DNA of 10,647 nt from Candidatus Bipolaricaulota bacterium (GCA_015661965.1 DQVA01000313.1:1-10647), one strand, 5' to 3'. Shown: positions 1 through 7,448, numbered from the stretch's first letter. Program-made: numbers and translations. Notes: generated from the sequence alone by a model not told the origin.

Positions 1-48
1 AGTTGGGGGCTGGCAAACGGGCTTCCGGACCTATTCACCAACGACTAG
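1..48 (+). CDS. Possible 3' tail of an upstream gene (partial)
   Basis: Reading from base 1, fifteen codons (SWGLANGLPDLFTND) are open and end at TAG 46-48, followed at once by a second in-frame TAG at 49-51. This lies immediately before the holB start, as expected for the last gene of a compact operon. The piece is too short to recognise. In Firmicutes a thymidylate kinase gene often lies upstream of holB, but nothing visible here supports that identity. The other two plus frames are also open across this stretch, so the frame choice is a guess. Confidence 0.25.
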   Translation, partial: SWGLANGLPDLFTND

Positions 49-49
49 T

Positions 50-55
50 AGGTGG
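50..55 (+). promoter_or_regulatory. Ribosome binding site of holB (AGGTGG)
   Basis: AGGTGG lies 5 nt before the GTG at 61, an ideal spacing. The in-frame GTG at 52 lies inside this motif and has no SD of its own, so 61 is preferred as the holB start. Confidence 0.55.
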
Positions 56-60
56 AAAGA

Positions 61-957
61 GTGGAAGGGAATAGGCTAAAAGGCGAAAGACCACATACCG
101 TACCGATACTGTTTCTGGGCGAAGGGGCGCAAACGGCTGCGGAAGCGTCGGTGGAGGAGCTCCTGGGGACCTGGCAGCACCATCCTGATTTATTCCACGT
201 CGCCCCGGAGGGGGCGGGCATCGGGATCGACCAGGTGCGGGAGGCGGTGTTCTGGGCCCGCTACCCACCGGTACAGGGACAGTGGCGGGTCATCCTGCTG
301 GGGCCGGCGGAGCGGCTATCACACGAGGCGGCGAGCGCCCTGCTCAAATCGCTGGAGGAGGCCCCTTCCTACCTCGTGTTCGTCCTGTTCGCCCAGGCCC
401 CGGATCAACTCATCCCCACCGTACGCTCCCGTTGTGCCGTAGTCTGGACGGGGGATGGGGAGGCCCGCTGGGCCCAGGCCCTTGAAGCTGTTGGTTACTC
501 CCAGGAGGAAATCCAGTTTCTGCTTCCCTTCATCTCCTGTCGGGAGGACCTCCTCGCCTTCACCGCGGCCCGAAGGGAGCCACAGCGGGAGTGGGAGGAA
601 GCGAGACGGGAAACGGCAGGACTTGAGCTGGCGGAGCTGGCCGCCCGCTGCGTGGCCTATCGGGGCGACCCCATCCACCGCCGCGCCATGGCCTTCGCCC
701 TCACCCGTGAGCTCGCTTCCGCCCCGGCCGATCGGGTCCTGCAGGCGGCCGAGGCCCTGGCCCAGGGGGGGAAAGAGGCCGTGCTCGCTTTCCTCGGGGA
801 GCTCGTCTCCTACCTCCTTGGGGAAGGTGGCCCCTACCCACCGGAGCTGCGCCGGGCCTGGGCCAGGAAGGCCTCCCTGGCCCGAGGGGAGCTAGAGGCC
901 AACGTTAACGCTAAGCTTCTGGTCGAGGTGATACTCCTGTGGCCGAAGAGAAACTGA
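61..957 (+). CDS. holB: DNA polymerase III subunit delta' (clamp-loader subunit)
   Basis: Encodes about 298 aa resembling the delta-prime subunit of the replicative clamp loader, which helps load the beta sliding clamp onto primed DNA in the cytoplasm. Visible family landmarks, numbered from the GTG at 61, are an HHPD segment near residues 40-43, the LLKSLEEAP motif at 94-102, the SRC motif at 123-125 and a C-terminal collar-type helical region ending with NVNAKLL near 281-287. There is no Walker A loop and no four-cysteine zinc module, so this is a non-ATPase delta-prime rather than tau/gamma (DnaX). The start is GTG at 61 (SD AGGTGG), with an alternative GTG at 52 adding three residues. Two TAG codons at 46-51 exclude any longer start. 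Its end overlaps ricT by 19 nt, the usual holB-ricT pairing in Firmicutes, which supports both calls. Confidence 0.9.
   Translation: MEGNRLKGERPHTVPILFLGEGAQTAAEASVEELLGTWQHHPDLFHVAPEGAGIGIDQVREAVFWARYPPVQGQWRVILLGPAERLSHEAASALLKSLEEAPSYLVFVLFAQAPDQLIPTVRSRCAVVWTGDGEARWAQALEAVGYSQEEIQFLLPFISCREDLLAFTAARREPQREWEEARRETAGLELAELAARCVAYRGDPIHRRAMAFALTRELASAPADRVLQAAEALAQGGKEAVLAFLGELVSYLLGEGGPYPPELRRAWARKASLARGELEANVNAKLLVEVILLWPKRN
925..932 (+). promoter_or_regulatory. Ribosome binding site of ricT (GAGGTGAT)
   Basis: GAGGTGAT is an eight-base perfect match to the anti-SD end of 16S rRNA. It lies inside the 3' end of holB, 6 nt before the GTG at 939, and fixes that codon as the ricT start. Confidence 0.7.
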
Positions 958-1772
958 AGGCATTAGTCCGTCGCTATGGTCCCCAACCGGAGGTGCACCT
1001 GGCCGTATGGGGGGGGAAGGTAGGGCGGACCGGGCACACGTGGGTGGAGGACGACGGCCGGGGGGTGTGGCTGGTGGAGGTGCTCCGCTCCCCGGCCCGG
1101 GAAAAGGGGGAGCCAGCCGGTACGCTGCTGCGGCCCGCCGGGGAAAGCGACCACAAGAGGTTCCGGGAGCGAGAAGAGGAAGTGCCCCGCCTTCTCCCTA
1201 AGATCCAGGCCCGGGTTCAGGCCCGCGGCCTTCCCATGCGGTTCGTCACCGGACAGCTGGACCTGGAACGACGCTTCCTGCGGCTGTTCTTCACCGCCCC
1301 TGGCAGGGTGGATTTCCGGGAGCTATTGCGAGAATTGAGCCGCGAGTTGGGGTTGCGCCTCGAGCTGAGACAGGTGGGCCCTCGCGACGTGGCCCGCCTG
1401 CTGGGGGGAGTGGGGCCCTGCGGCCGCCCCATCTGCTGCCGGTCCTTCCTGCGCCAGCTCAGGCCCATCCCCCTGGAACTGGCCTTCGACCAACAGCTGT
1501 TCTTCTCCCCGGAACGGATCACCGGCCACTGCGGCCGGCTCATGTGCTGCTTGGCCTACGAACACGCCCAGTACTTGGAAGCGCTGCAAGGGCTACCCAA
1601 AGTGGGACAGCGCCTCACCTTGGAGGGCCGCCGGGGCAAGGTCATCGGAATCAACATCTTCCGCAACACCGTGTCCATCTCCTGGGAGGATGGGGCCCGG
1701 GAGGAGCTGCCCTGGTCCCGGTTCAGCTCTTCCCCAGAGGGGGAAGGCCCTGCACCTGGATCGTCTGAGTAG
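939..1772 (+). CDS. ricT: RicT/PSP1-family protein (YaaT-like)
   Basis: Encodes 277 aa with a clear PSP1 C-terminal domain (about residues 85-262). Signature segments are GRVDFRELLREL near 122, a GRPICCRSF block near 162 and the CGRLMCCLAYE block near 198. Six cysteines (161, 166, 167, 198, 203, 204) sit in the pattern that in the B. subtilis family is tied to an Fe-S cluster shared with RicA and RicF. That complex promotes RNase Y-dependent mRNA maturation and affects sporulation, competence and biofilm pathways. In other phyla the role of PSP1 proteins is less clear. The start is GTG at 939, 6 nt after a GAGGTGAT SD and overlapping holB by 19 nt, so the pair is probably translationally coupled. 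The last 15 or so residues form a Ser/Pro/Gly-rich tail beyond the domain, and this tail is the part that overlaps the convergent mscS gene. RicA and RicF partners are not in the window. Confidence 0.92.
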   Translation: MAEEKLKALVRRYGPQPEVHLAVWGGKVGRTGHTWVEDDGRGVWLVEVLRSPAREKGEPAGTLLRPAGESDHKRFREREEEVPRLLPKIQARVQARGLPMRFVTGQLDLERRFLRLFFTAPGRVDFRELLRELSRELGLRLELRQVGPRDVARLLGGVGPCGRPICCRSFLRQLRPIPLELAFDQQLFFSPERITGHCGRLMCCLAYEHAQYLEALQGLPKVGQRLTLEGRRGKVIGINIFRNTVSISWEDGAREELPWSRFSSSPEGEGPAPGSSE

Positions 1773-2790
1773 GAAAGGCGAACTCGATGCCCGCCTCCTC
1801 GAACCTGCGCTTGATCTCCAGGTTGATCTCCTCGGTGGCTTCGAGGAACTTTTGGTAGGCTGTGTACTTGCACCAGTGAATAACCAGGATGTTCAAGGAG
1901 TAGGGGCCGAACTCCTTGAAGTATACCCAGTAGTTATCCGTGCTGGGATGCCCCGCCAGGACCTCCCGCAGGATCCTGAGGGCCTCCTGTAACTTCTCGT
2001 ACGGGGTATCGTAAACGATCCCCACGGTGTACATGTTCTTTATGGTGGGGCGCTTGGCGATGTTGTTGATCTTGGCATTGGCCATCAACCGGTTGGGCAC
2101 GGAGACCACGGTGCCGTCCAAAGTGCGGATACGGGTCGAACGGAGGCCCACCGCCTCCACCGTTCCGTCGACGTCTTCAAACTGCACCCGGTCCCCCACC
2201 TCACAGGGGCGATCCACCAGCAAGGCCAACGTCCCGATGAAGTTGGACAGGGTCTCCTGGGCGGCCAGGGCGATGGCCAGCCCCCCGATCCCCAGGCCCG
2301 CCAGGAGGCTGGACACGTTGTAGCCCAGGTTCTGGAGTACCAATAGCACCGCCACCCCCCACAGGAAGGCCTTGGTGACCTTGGACAGGATGGGGATCAC
2401 CTGATCGTCCAGCTTGGTGGCGGTGCGCTTGGCCCGGGCGGCCCAGTAGGCGAACAGCACATCGGTCAGCTTGGACAGAGCGTACACCACCAGGAAAGTG
2501 GTGACGGCCAGGAACATCCCCCGCAGGAAGGCGATTGCCCCCGCGGGCAGGGTGAACACCTGCAATCCCCCCCAGAGGGCGAGGAGGAACAGCACCACCC
2601 CCAGGGGGCGCCGGCTCAAGGAGAGCAAGGCGGCCTGGACCCGTTCCTCCCCTAACGGGCGGCGGGACAGGATCATCCCCCACAGGCGCCGCAGGGCCCA
2701 GTGGGCTATCCCCGCCCCGAGCAGGATCAGGAAGAAGGCCCCGTATTGCCAGACCTGATTTCCCAGGAACGTGTAATGGAGAAAGCTCAT
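1723..2790 (-). CDS. mscS: Small-conductance mechanosensitive channel, MscS family
   Basis: Encodes 355 aa of an MscS-type inner-membrane channel that opens under membrane tension to release solutes on hypo-osmotic shock. Hydrophobic segments lie near residues 15-37, 62-82, 88-110 and 138-157. They are followed by the glycine/alanine-rich pore helix (about 158-185, AGLGIGGLAIALAAQ, LSN), which is diagnostic. The beta domain follows (DRPCEVGD near 193-200; TLDGTVVSVPN near 223-233), then the alpha/beta C-terminal cage. With about five membrane spans it is longer than E. coli MscS (286 aa) and closer in size to YnaI-like members. ATG at 2790 is chosen because GGAGGAGGT lies 4 nt upstream and the ATGA overlaps the hflX stop. 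The frame stays open far upstream only because of base composition. It is the last gene of the minus-strand cluster, and its 3' end overlaps ricT by 50 nt. Confidence 0.93.
   Translation of the reverse strand: MSFLHYTFLGNQVWQYGAFFLILLGAGIAHWALRRLWGMILSRRPLGEERVQAALLSLSRRPLGVVLFLLALWGGLQVFTLPAGAIAFLRGMFLAVTTFLVVYALSKLTDVLFAYWAARAKRTATKLDDQVIPILSKVTKAFLWGVAVLLVLQNLGYNVSSLLAGLGIGGLAIALAAQETLSNFIGTLALLVDRPCEVGDRVQFEDVDGTVEAVGLRSTRIRTLDGTVVSVPNRLMANAKINNIAKRPTIKNMYTVGIVYDTPYEKLQEALRILREVLAGHPSTDNYWVYFKEFGPYSLNILVIHWCKYTAYQKFLEATEEINLEIKRRFEEAGIEFAFPTQTIQVQGLPPLGKS
1729..1746. other. GC-rich inverted repeat in the ricT/mscS 3' overlap
   Basis: CTTCCCC (1729-1735) and GGGGAAG (1740-1746) form a perfect 7-bp stem with a 4-nt loop, lying within the last codons of both convergent genes. 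Neither strand has a T-run after the stem, so it is not a canonical intrinsic terminator. It could still stabilise 3' ends or slow polymerase, or be chance in a G/C-rich region. Confidence 0.3.
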
Positions 2791-4124
2791 CCCACCTCCT
2801 CCAGCTCCAGCCGGGCCTTGCGCAGCCGTCCCAGCCAGACCGCCGGCAGGGTCAGTTCCACCTCCCGCCCCCCGTCCTCCCAGGACACCCGGTGCAAGCG
2901 TCCCAGGTCGGCCAGCCACGAGATAAGCTCGGCCCGGGCTGCGGGCAGGTGCACCCGCACCCGGGCGAAATGCCGGGCCAAAGCCCGGGAAAGCTCCTGC
3001 CTCAGGGCCTCCATGCCGGTGCCCATCAGGGCCGACACCGCTAGCTGGGGCCGCACCTCGAGCTGCAGGCGCGCCAGCAGCGCCCGCTCCTCCGGGGTGT
3101 ACAACCGGTCCACCTTGTTCAGCACGTACAGCAGCGGCGGCAGTGGCTCCCCCCGGAACACCTGTGTGGCCAACACCCGTCGCACCGTGGCCAAATGCTC
3201 CAGGGCCCAAGGGGAGGAAGCGTCCAGCACCACCAGCAGCAGGTCCGCCTCCTTGGCCGTCTCCAGGGTGGCCTGGAAGGCGGGGATGAGCTGGTGAGGT
3301 AGCTTCCTGATGAAGCCCACCGTATCGGAGATCAGGGCCCAGCGCCCGTGGGGGAGCTCGGCCCGCCTGACCCGGGCGTCCAAGGTAGCAAACAGCTTGT
3401 CCTCCACCAACGCCTCGGCCCCGGTCAGGGCGCGGAACAGGGTGGACTTGCCGGAGTTGGTGTAGCCCACGATGGCCACCTGGGGGGCCCCCAACCCCTG
3501 GCGGCGCTTACGCCGCAGGAGCCGAACCCGGTCGGCGTCCTCGAGCTTCCGACGGATGGCCTGGATGCGCCGCTCTACCTTCCGGCGGTCCTGCTCCAGG
3601 CGGGTCTCGCCCGGGCCCCGGGTGCCGATGCCGCCCCCGGGGTCGGTGAGGGCGACCCCCCAGCCCCGTAGCCGCGGCAACAGATACTCCAGTTGCGCCA
3701 GCTCCACCGCCAGCTCCGCTTCCCGGGTCCCGGCCCGCTGGGCGAAGATGTCAAGGATCACCTGGGCCCGATCCACCACCTTGAGCCCGGTCCGCTCCTC
3801 CAGGTTGCGGGCCTGGGTGGGGGAGAGCTCATCGCTCATCACCAGCACCTCGGCGTTCAGTTCCCGGGCCAAGTAGGCGAGCTCATCCACTTTCCCTTTT
3901 CCCACGAAGGTGGCCGGGTCCGGCCGGCGGCGGCGTTGGATCACCTGCCCCACCACCACCGCCCCGGCGGTGTGCACCAACGCCGCCAGCTCCTGCATCA
4001 ATTCCTCCTCCTCCCAGGACAGGCGGCCCGGGGGGAGCACCCCCACCAGGATGGCCCGCTCGGCCGCATATAGCCGGGCCCGGCGTCCCAGGTAATCCTC
4101 TATCAGCAGGAGTCCATGCGGCAT
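2787..4124 (-). CDS. hflX: GTPase HflX (ribosome-associated)
   Basis: Encodes 445 aa. HflX is a cytoplasmic GTPase that binds the 50S subunit and splits stalled or heat-damaged ribosomes. Visible in order are the N-terminal HflX domain (about 20-110, with VGKGKVDEL near 74-82), the glycine-rich linker GGGIGTRGPGETRLEQDRR (163-181), which is the family signature, and the GTPase domain. That domain carries G1 GYTNSGKST (220-228), G3 DTVGF (267-271), G4 NKVD (336-339) and G5 SAL (364-366). A C-terminal ferredoxin-like domain follows from about 390. ATG at 4124 has GGAGGT 6 nt upstream and gives the usual family length. The open frame extends about 1 kb further upstream through murA, but that extension is a Gly/Pro/Ala-rich composition artefact. 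It overlaps the 3' end of murA by 22 nt and mscS by 4 nt (ATGA), which suggests translational coupling. Confidence 0.96.
   Translation of the reverse strand: MPHGLLLIEDYLGRRARLYAAERAILVGVLPPGRLSWEEEELMQELAALVHTAGAVVVGQVIQRRRRPDPATFVGKGKVDELAYLARELNAEVLVMSDELSPTQARNLEERTGLKVVDRAQVILDIFAQRAGTREAELAVELAQLEYLLPRLRGWGVALTDPGGGIGTRGPGETRLEQDRRKVERRIQAIRRKLEDADRVRLLRRKRRQGLGAPQVAIVGYTNSGKSTLFRALTGAEALVEDKLFATLDARVRRAELPHGRWALISDTVGFIRKLPHQLIPAFQATLETAKEADLLLVVLDASSPWALEHLATVRRVLATQVFRGEPLPPLLYVLNKVDRLYTPEERALLARLQLEVRPQLAVSALMGTGMEALRQELSRALARHFARVRVHLPAARAELISWLADLGRLHRVSWEDGGREVELTLPAVWLGRLRKARLELEEVG
2794..2802 (-). promoter_or_regulatory. Ribosome binding site of mscS (GGAGGAGGT)
   Basis: Very strong SD inside the final codons of hflX, ending 3 nt before ATG 2790. 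It decides the mscS start against longer readings of the same open frame. Confidence 0.7.
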
Positions 4125-5356
4125 AGCTCCACCTCCGCCCCCAGGGCCTGCAGCTTCTGCGGGAGCCCCTGGTAGCCGCGGGCCAGATGGTCGGTGCCCT
4201 CTAGCTTCGAGGTGCCCCGGGCGGCCAAAGCGGCCAGGACCAACGCCGCCCCGGCGCGGATGTCCGGTGCCCGCACCCGGGCGGGAGTCAGTTCCTCTAC
4301 CCCGTTTATCAGTAGCGTCGCCCCTTGGAGCCGCATCCGCGCCCCCATCCGCAACAGCTCCCCCACGTGGCCGAACCGGGAGGCGAACACCCGCTCCGTT
4401 ACCGAAGACTCCCCCTCCGCCACCGCCAGTAAACTCACCATGGGCGGTTGGAGATCGGTGGGAAAACCGGGATAGGGTCCCGTCTCCAGATGCACCCCCC
4501 GGGCCCGTCCGCAGGCGGCCACCTCCACCCAGTCCTCCCCCTGCTGCACCTCTAGCCCTGCCTGTTCGAATTTTACGAGCAGGGCCGCCAGGTGTCGGGG
4601 CACCACCCCCTCCACCCGCACCCGCCCCCCGGTGATCGCCCCGGCCAAAAGATAGGTGCCGGCCTCGATCCGGTCCGGGATCACCTGCCAGCGGGTCCCG
4701 GCAAGCTCCTTTCGGCCCCGGATGACCACCCGGTCCTCCCCCCAGGTCACTTCCGCCCCCATGGCCGAAAGCAGCCGCCCCAAGCCCACCACCTCCGGTT
4801 CCCGGGCCGGGTTCAGGATCACCGTCTCCCCCCGGGCCAATGCCCCCGCCAGCAGCAGCTGCTCGGTGGCCCCCACCGAGGGGAAATCCAGGTACACGGT
4901 GCGGCCTACCAACCCGGTCGCCCGGGCCTCCACCCACCCCTGGCGGGCTTGGATGTCGGCCCCCAAGGCGGCCAGACCTTTGAGATGCAGGTCCACCGGC
5001 CGGGGGCCGATGGCGCAACCCCCGGGATGGGGCACCCGGGCCTGGCCCCGCCGGGCCAGCAGGGGCCCTAACACCAAGAACGAGGCCCGCATCCTCCGCA
5101 CCGGGGCTTCCGGGGCCACCGGCGGGGGCGGGGCCCCCTCCCGGAGCTCCAGCTCCTCCCCCTGCCAATACACCTCCTTCCCCAGCGCCTGCACCAGCTC
5201 CAGGGCGGTTTGCACGTCCCGCAGGCGTGGCACCCGAAGGAGAACCACCGGCTCGGAAGTGAGCAAGGAGGCGAAGATGGCCGGCAAGGCCGCGTTCTTG
5301 GCCCCGGCCGCCCGCACCCTCCCCCGCAAAGTGCGGCCGCCGGTGATCACCATCAT
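4103..5356 (-). CDS. murA: UDP-N-acetylglucosamine 1-carboxyvinyltransferase (MurA)
   Basis: Encodes 417 aa, the normal family length. MurA transfers enolpyruvate from phosphoenolpyruvate to UDP-GlcNAc, the first committed step of peptidoglycan synthesis, in the cytoplasm. Visible residues include GAKNAALP at 18-25 (the catalytic Lys/Asn pair, K20 and N21), the mobile loop PGGCAIGPRPVDLH (111-124) with active-site Cys114 (the fosfomycin target), GFPTDLQ, which holds the catalytic Asp, and DIRAGAALVLA, which holds the conserved Arg. Because the loop residue is Cys and not Asp, the enzyme is predicted to be fosfomycin-sensitive at this site. The first ATG at 5356 overlaps the M23 stop (ATGATG/TGA). 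No SD is visible before it; the upstream bases are pyrimidine-rich, so translation may depend on coupling to the upstream peptidase gene. ATG 5353 is an equally possible start. Confidence 0.96.
   Translation of the reverse strand: MMVITGGRTLRGRVRAAGAKNAALPAIFASLLTSEPVVLLRVPRLRDVQTALELVQALGKEVYWQGEELELREGAPPPPVAPEAPVRRMRASFLVLGPLLARRGQARVPHPGGCAIGPRPVDLHLKGLAALGADIQARQGWVEARATGLVGRTVYLDFPSVGATEQLLLAGALARGETVILNPAREPEVVGLGRLLSAMGAEVTWGEDRVVIRGRKELAGTRWQVIPDRIEAGTYLLAGAITGGRVRVEGVVPRHLAALLVKFEQAGLEVQQGEDWVEVAACGRARGVHLETGPYPGFPTDLQPPMVSLLAVAEGESSVTERVFASRFGHVGELLRMGARMRLQGATLLINGVEELTPARVRAPDIRAGAALVLAALAARGTSKLEGTDHLARGYQGLPQKLQALGAEVELCRMDSC
4131..4136 (-). promoter_or_regulatory. Ribosome binding site of hflX (GGAGGT)
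   Basis: GGAGGT lies 6 nt upstream of ATG 4124, inside murA. It supports the short start over the long in-frame extension. Confidence 0.65.
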
Positions 5357-6195
5357 GGAAGGACAGGAAGAGGGTTCAGGGGCTGCCCCAGCTTGCGGAT
5401 CTCGAAGTGAAGATGAGGGCCCGTGGAAAGCCCGGTGTTCCCCGATAAGGCGATCACCTGCCCCACTTCCACGAACTGCCCCACCTCCACCAGGATGCGG
5501 GACAGGTGAGCGTAGTAGGTGGAGTAACCATCCCCGTGGTCGATGACCACCAGAAGCCCGTACCCGCCGCGGGAACCCGCCCAGACCACCGTGCCCGGGG
5601 CGGCGGCGTGCACCGGGGTCCCCTCGGGAACCGCCAGGTCGATCCCGGAGTGGAAGTCCGGGGTCCCATAGATGGGATGGATACGGGAACCGAACAGGGA
5701 GGAGAGCCTTCCCCGCAGGGGCCAGATGAACCGGGCCCCCTCCCCGCCCAACTCCAGCACCGCCGCCTGTGGGACCTGGCTGGGTGTGGGGATGATCAAC
5801 CGCTGCCCTGGCAGTGGCTCCCCGGTAAGGTCGTTGGCCTCCCGGATGGCTTCCTCCGCAACCCCGTAGGTACGGGCCAGATCCCCCACCGTTTGCCCAA
5901 ACCTCACGGTGTGCACCACCCCGCCCTGGGGCACCACCAACTCCTGCCCGGGGTAGATAGCCGCCGGGGCGAGGAGGTCGTTGCTGGCGATGAGATAGGA
6001 AAGGGGCACCCCGTACCGATCCGCCAGGGAAGACAAGGTGTCCCCTGGCCTGACCCGATGGGTGTTCCAGGCCATCCCCAGACTGCCGGGAGCCACCAAT
6101 GGCCCCCCTTGGTCCTCCCGGGGGAGGAACGGCACCAACAAAAGCGGCAGGAGAAGAAGCCCGAACAGTACAGCCAGGGCGAAATCCTTACTCAC
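5353..6195 (-). CDS. LysM-domain M23 family metallopeptidase (membrane-anchored)
   Basis: Encodes 280 aa predicted to act outside the cell membrane on peptidoglycan. Residues 5-24 form a hydrophobic N-terminal segment (signal anchor or uncleaved signal; no lipobox cysteine). Two LysM-type repeats follow, near 46-89 (HRVRPGDTLSSLADRYGV, YPGQELVVP) and 95-136 (HTVRFGQTVGDLARTYGV, PGQRLIIP). The LytM/M23 endopeptidase domain covers about 155-280. All expected catalytic residues are present: H182 and D186 in FHSGIDL, H230 in YYAHLS, and H261/H263 in GPHLHFEIR, so it should be an active zinc enzyme rather than an EnvC/NlpD-type degenerate activator. The GTG start at 6195 overlaps the rho stop by 8 nt and has GGAG at 6206-6209 with a rather long 10-nt spacer. 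Its place directly before murA fits a cell-wall function; the exact bond cut is not predictable. Confidence 0.93.
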   Translation of the reverse strand: MSKDFALAVLFGLLLLPLLLVPFLPREDQGGPLVAPGSLGMAWNTHRVRPGDTLSSLADRYGVPLSYLIASNDLLAPAAIYPGQELVVPQGGVVHTVRFGQTVGDLARTYGVAEEAIREANDLTGEPLPGQRLIIPTPSQVPQAAVLELGGEGARFIWPLRGRLSSLFGSRIHPIYGTPDFHSGIDLAVPEGTPVHAAAPGTVVWAGSRGGYGLLVVIDHGDGYSTYYAHLSRILVEVGQFVEVGQVIALSGNTGLSTGPHLHFEIRKLGQPLNPLPVLP

Positions 6196-7435
6196 TGTTC
6201 ATCAGCTCCAGGAACTGCTTGTTGGAGCTGGTCTGCTCCATCTTCTGCTTGATGAACACCAAGGCGGCTGCCGGATCTTCCATCTCGGAGACCAGCTTAC
6301 GCAGGATCCACACCCGGCGAAGGACATCTGGCTCCAGCAGTAGTTCCTCTTTTCGGGTGCCCGACTGCAGGAGATCGATGGCCGGGAATATCCGGCGATT
6401 GGAGAGATCCCGGTTCAGTACCAGCTCCATGTTCCCAGTGCCCTTGAACTCCTCGAACACCACCTGATCCAGGCGGGAGCCGGTGTCGATGAGGGCGGTG
6501 GCGATGATGGTGAGGCTGCCCCCCTCTTCGATGTTGCGGGCCGCCCCGAAGAACTCCTTGGGCTTGTAGAGGGCGGTGGGGTCGATGCCGCCGGACAGGA
6601 GCTTGCCGGAGGGGGACACGGACAGGTTGTAGGCCCGGGCCAGCCGCGTGAGGGAGTCCATCAGGATCACCACGTCGTAGCCGCACTCCACCAGCCTTTT
6701 GGCCTCCGAGGTGACAAGCTGTGCCACCCGGGTGTGGTGGTGGGGCTCCATGTCAAAGGTGGCCGCCACCACCTCGGCGTGCTTCACCGAGCGGCGGAAG
6801 TCGGTGACCTCCTCCGGGCGCTCGTCCACCAACAGGATCAAGAGGCGCACTTCGGGGTAGTTCTCCTCGATCCCGTGGGCGATGTGCTTGAGCAAGGTGG
6901 TCTTGCCGGCCTTGGGCGGGGACACGATCAGCCCCCGCTGCCCTTTGCCGATGGGGGAGAACAGGTCGATCATCCGGGTGGAGTACTCCTCCGGGTCGTG
7001 CTCCAGGATGTACTGTTCGTTGGGATGAAGGGGGGTGAGCTGCTGGAAATCGAGCCGCCGGCGCACCTGCTCGGGATCCAGATCATTCACCGCCTCCACC
7101 CGCAGCAGGGCGAAGTACCGCTCGTCGTTCTTGGGCGGGCGCACCAGCCCCCGCACGACGTCCCCGTCCTTCAGGTTGAACCGCTTTATCTGGGAGGGTG
7201 ACACGTACACATCGTGACGGGAGGGGAGGCAGGACTTGCCGCGCAGGAAGCCGTACCCGTCGGGCATGATCTCCAAGACCCCCTCGGCCCACAGCTCCTG
7301 CCGCTCCGCCAGGGTCCGCATCACCCCCATTTGCAGTTCATGTGGGGCCATATCCCCGGCCCCGTCCAGGCCGAGCTCCTCGGCCAGCTCCTGCAGCTTG
7401 TCCAGCTCCATGTTCAGGACCTTGTGCATTTCCAC
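6188..7435 (-). CDS. rho: Transcription termination factor Rho
   Basis: Encodes 415 aa, near the 419 aa of E. coli Rho. Rho is a hexameric RNA-dependent ATPase that loads on unstructured C-rich RNA and ends transcription. Visible in order are a short Rho_N helical region (about 8-45), the cold-shock-like RNA-binding domain (48-117; GVLEIMPDGYGFLR, DVYVSPSQIKRFNL), Walker A SPPKAGKTT (172-180), DERPEEVTD (204-212) and Walker B VVILMD (255-260). Next come the Q-loop region SGGIDPTALYKPKEFFGAARN (281-301) and SGTRKEELLL (358-367), which holds a conserved arginine. No long N-terminal insertion like that of actinobacterial Rho is present. The GTG at 7435 is supported by an exact GAGGTGAT SD 5 nt upstream; ATG at 7429 is an alternative. 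Only 15 nt separate it from the antiporter stop, so there is no room for a separate autoregulatory leader. rpmE, often beside rho in Firmicutes, is absent here. Confidence 0.98.
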   Translation of the reverse strand: MEMHKVLNMELDKLQELAEELGLDGAGDMAPHELQMGVMRTLAERQELWAEGVLEIMPDGYGFLRGKSCLPSRHDVYVSPSQIKRFNLKDGDVVRGLVRPPKNDERYFALLRVEAVNDLDPEQVRRRLDFQQLTPLHPNEQYILEHDPEEYSTRMIDLFSPIGKGQRGLIVSPPKAGKTTLLKHIAHGIEENYPEVRLLILLVDERPEEVTDFRRSVKHAEVVAATFDMEPHHHTRVAQLVTSEAKRLVECGYDVVILMDSLTRLARAYNLSVSPSGKLLSGGIDPTALYKPKEFFGAARNIEEGGSLTIIATALIDTGSRLDQVVFEEFKGTGNMELVLNRDLSNRRIFPAIDLLQSGTRKEELLLEPDVLRRVWILRKLVSEMEDPAAALVFIKQKMEQTSSNKQFLELMNSE

Positions 7436-7440
7436 GTCAC

Positions 7441-7448
7441 ATCACCTC
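7441..7448 (-). promoter_or_regulatory. Ribosome binding site of rho (GAGGTGAT)
   Basis: Eight-base perfect anti-SD match, 5 nt before GTG 7435 and within the 15-nt gap after the antiporter gene. It decides the rho start. Confidence 0.7.

Noticed and set aside
35..678. Minus-strand frames at 35-268 and 319-678 antisense to holB.
   Set aside because: Pro/Arg/Gly-rich shadow translations; the plus strand carries clear delta-prime motifs.
1723..1746. Hairpin at the ricT/mscS boundary considered as an intrinsic terminator.
   Set aside because: The stem is good but no T-tract follows on either strand, so it is listed only as an inverted repeat.
2791..3210. The mscS frame is open well upstream into hflX.
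   Set aside because: The extension lies over the GTPase and C-terminal domains of HflX; the ATG at 2790 has a strong SD and gives the expected first membrane segment.
4125..5168. The open reading frame of hflX extends about 1 kb upstream through murA on the same strand.
   Set aside because: The extension is Gly/Pro/Ala/Arg-rich without domain signs, lies over a well-supported murA, and the family-typical hflX start has its own SD at 4131-4136.
4656..5546. A 296-codon plus-strand frame antisense to murA and the M23 peptidase.
   Set aside because: Ser/Arg/Pro-rich composition, no motif, and it crosses a gene boundary on the coding strand.
5506..6252. A 248-codon plus-strand frame antisense to the M23 peptidase gene.
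   Set aside because: No recognisable motif; fully explained as a shadow of the LysM-M23 coding strand.
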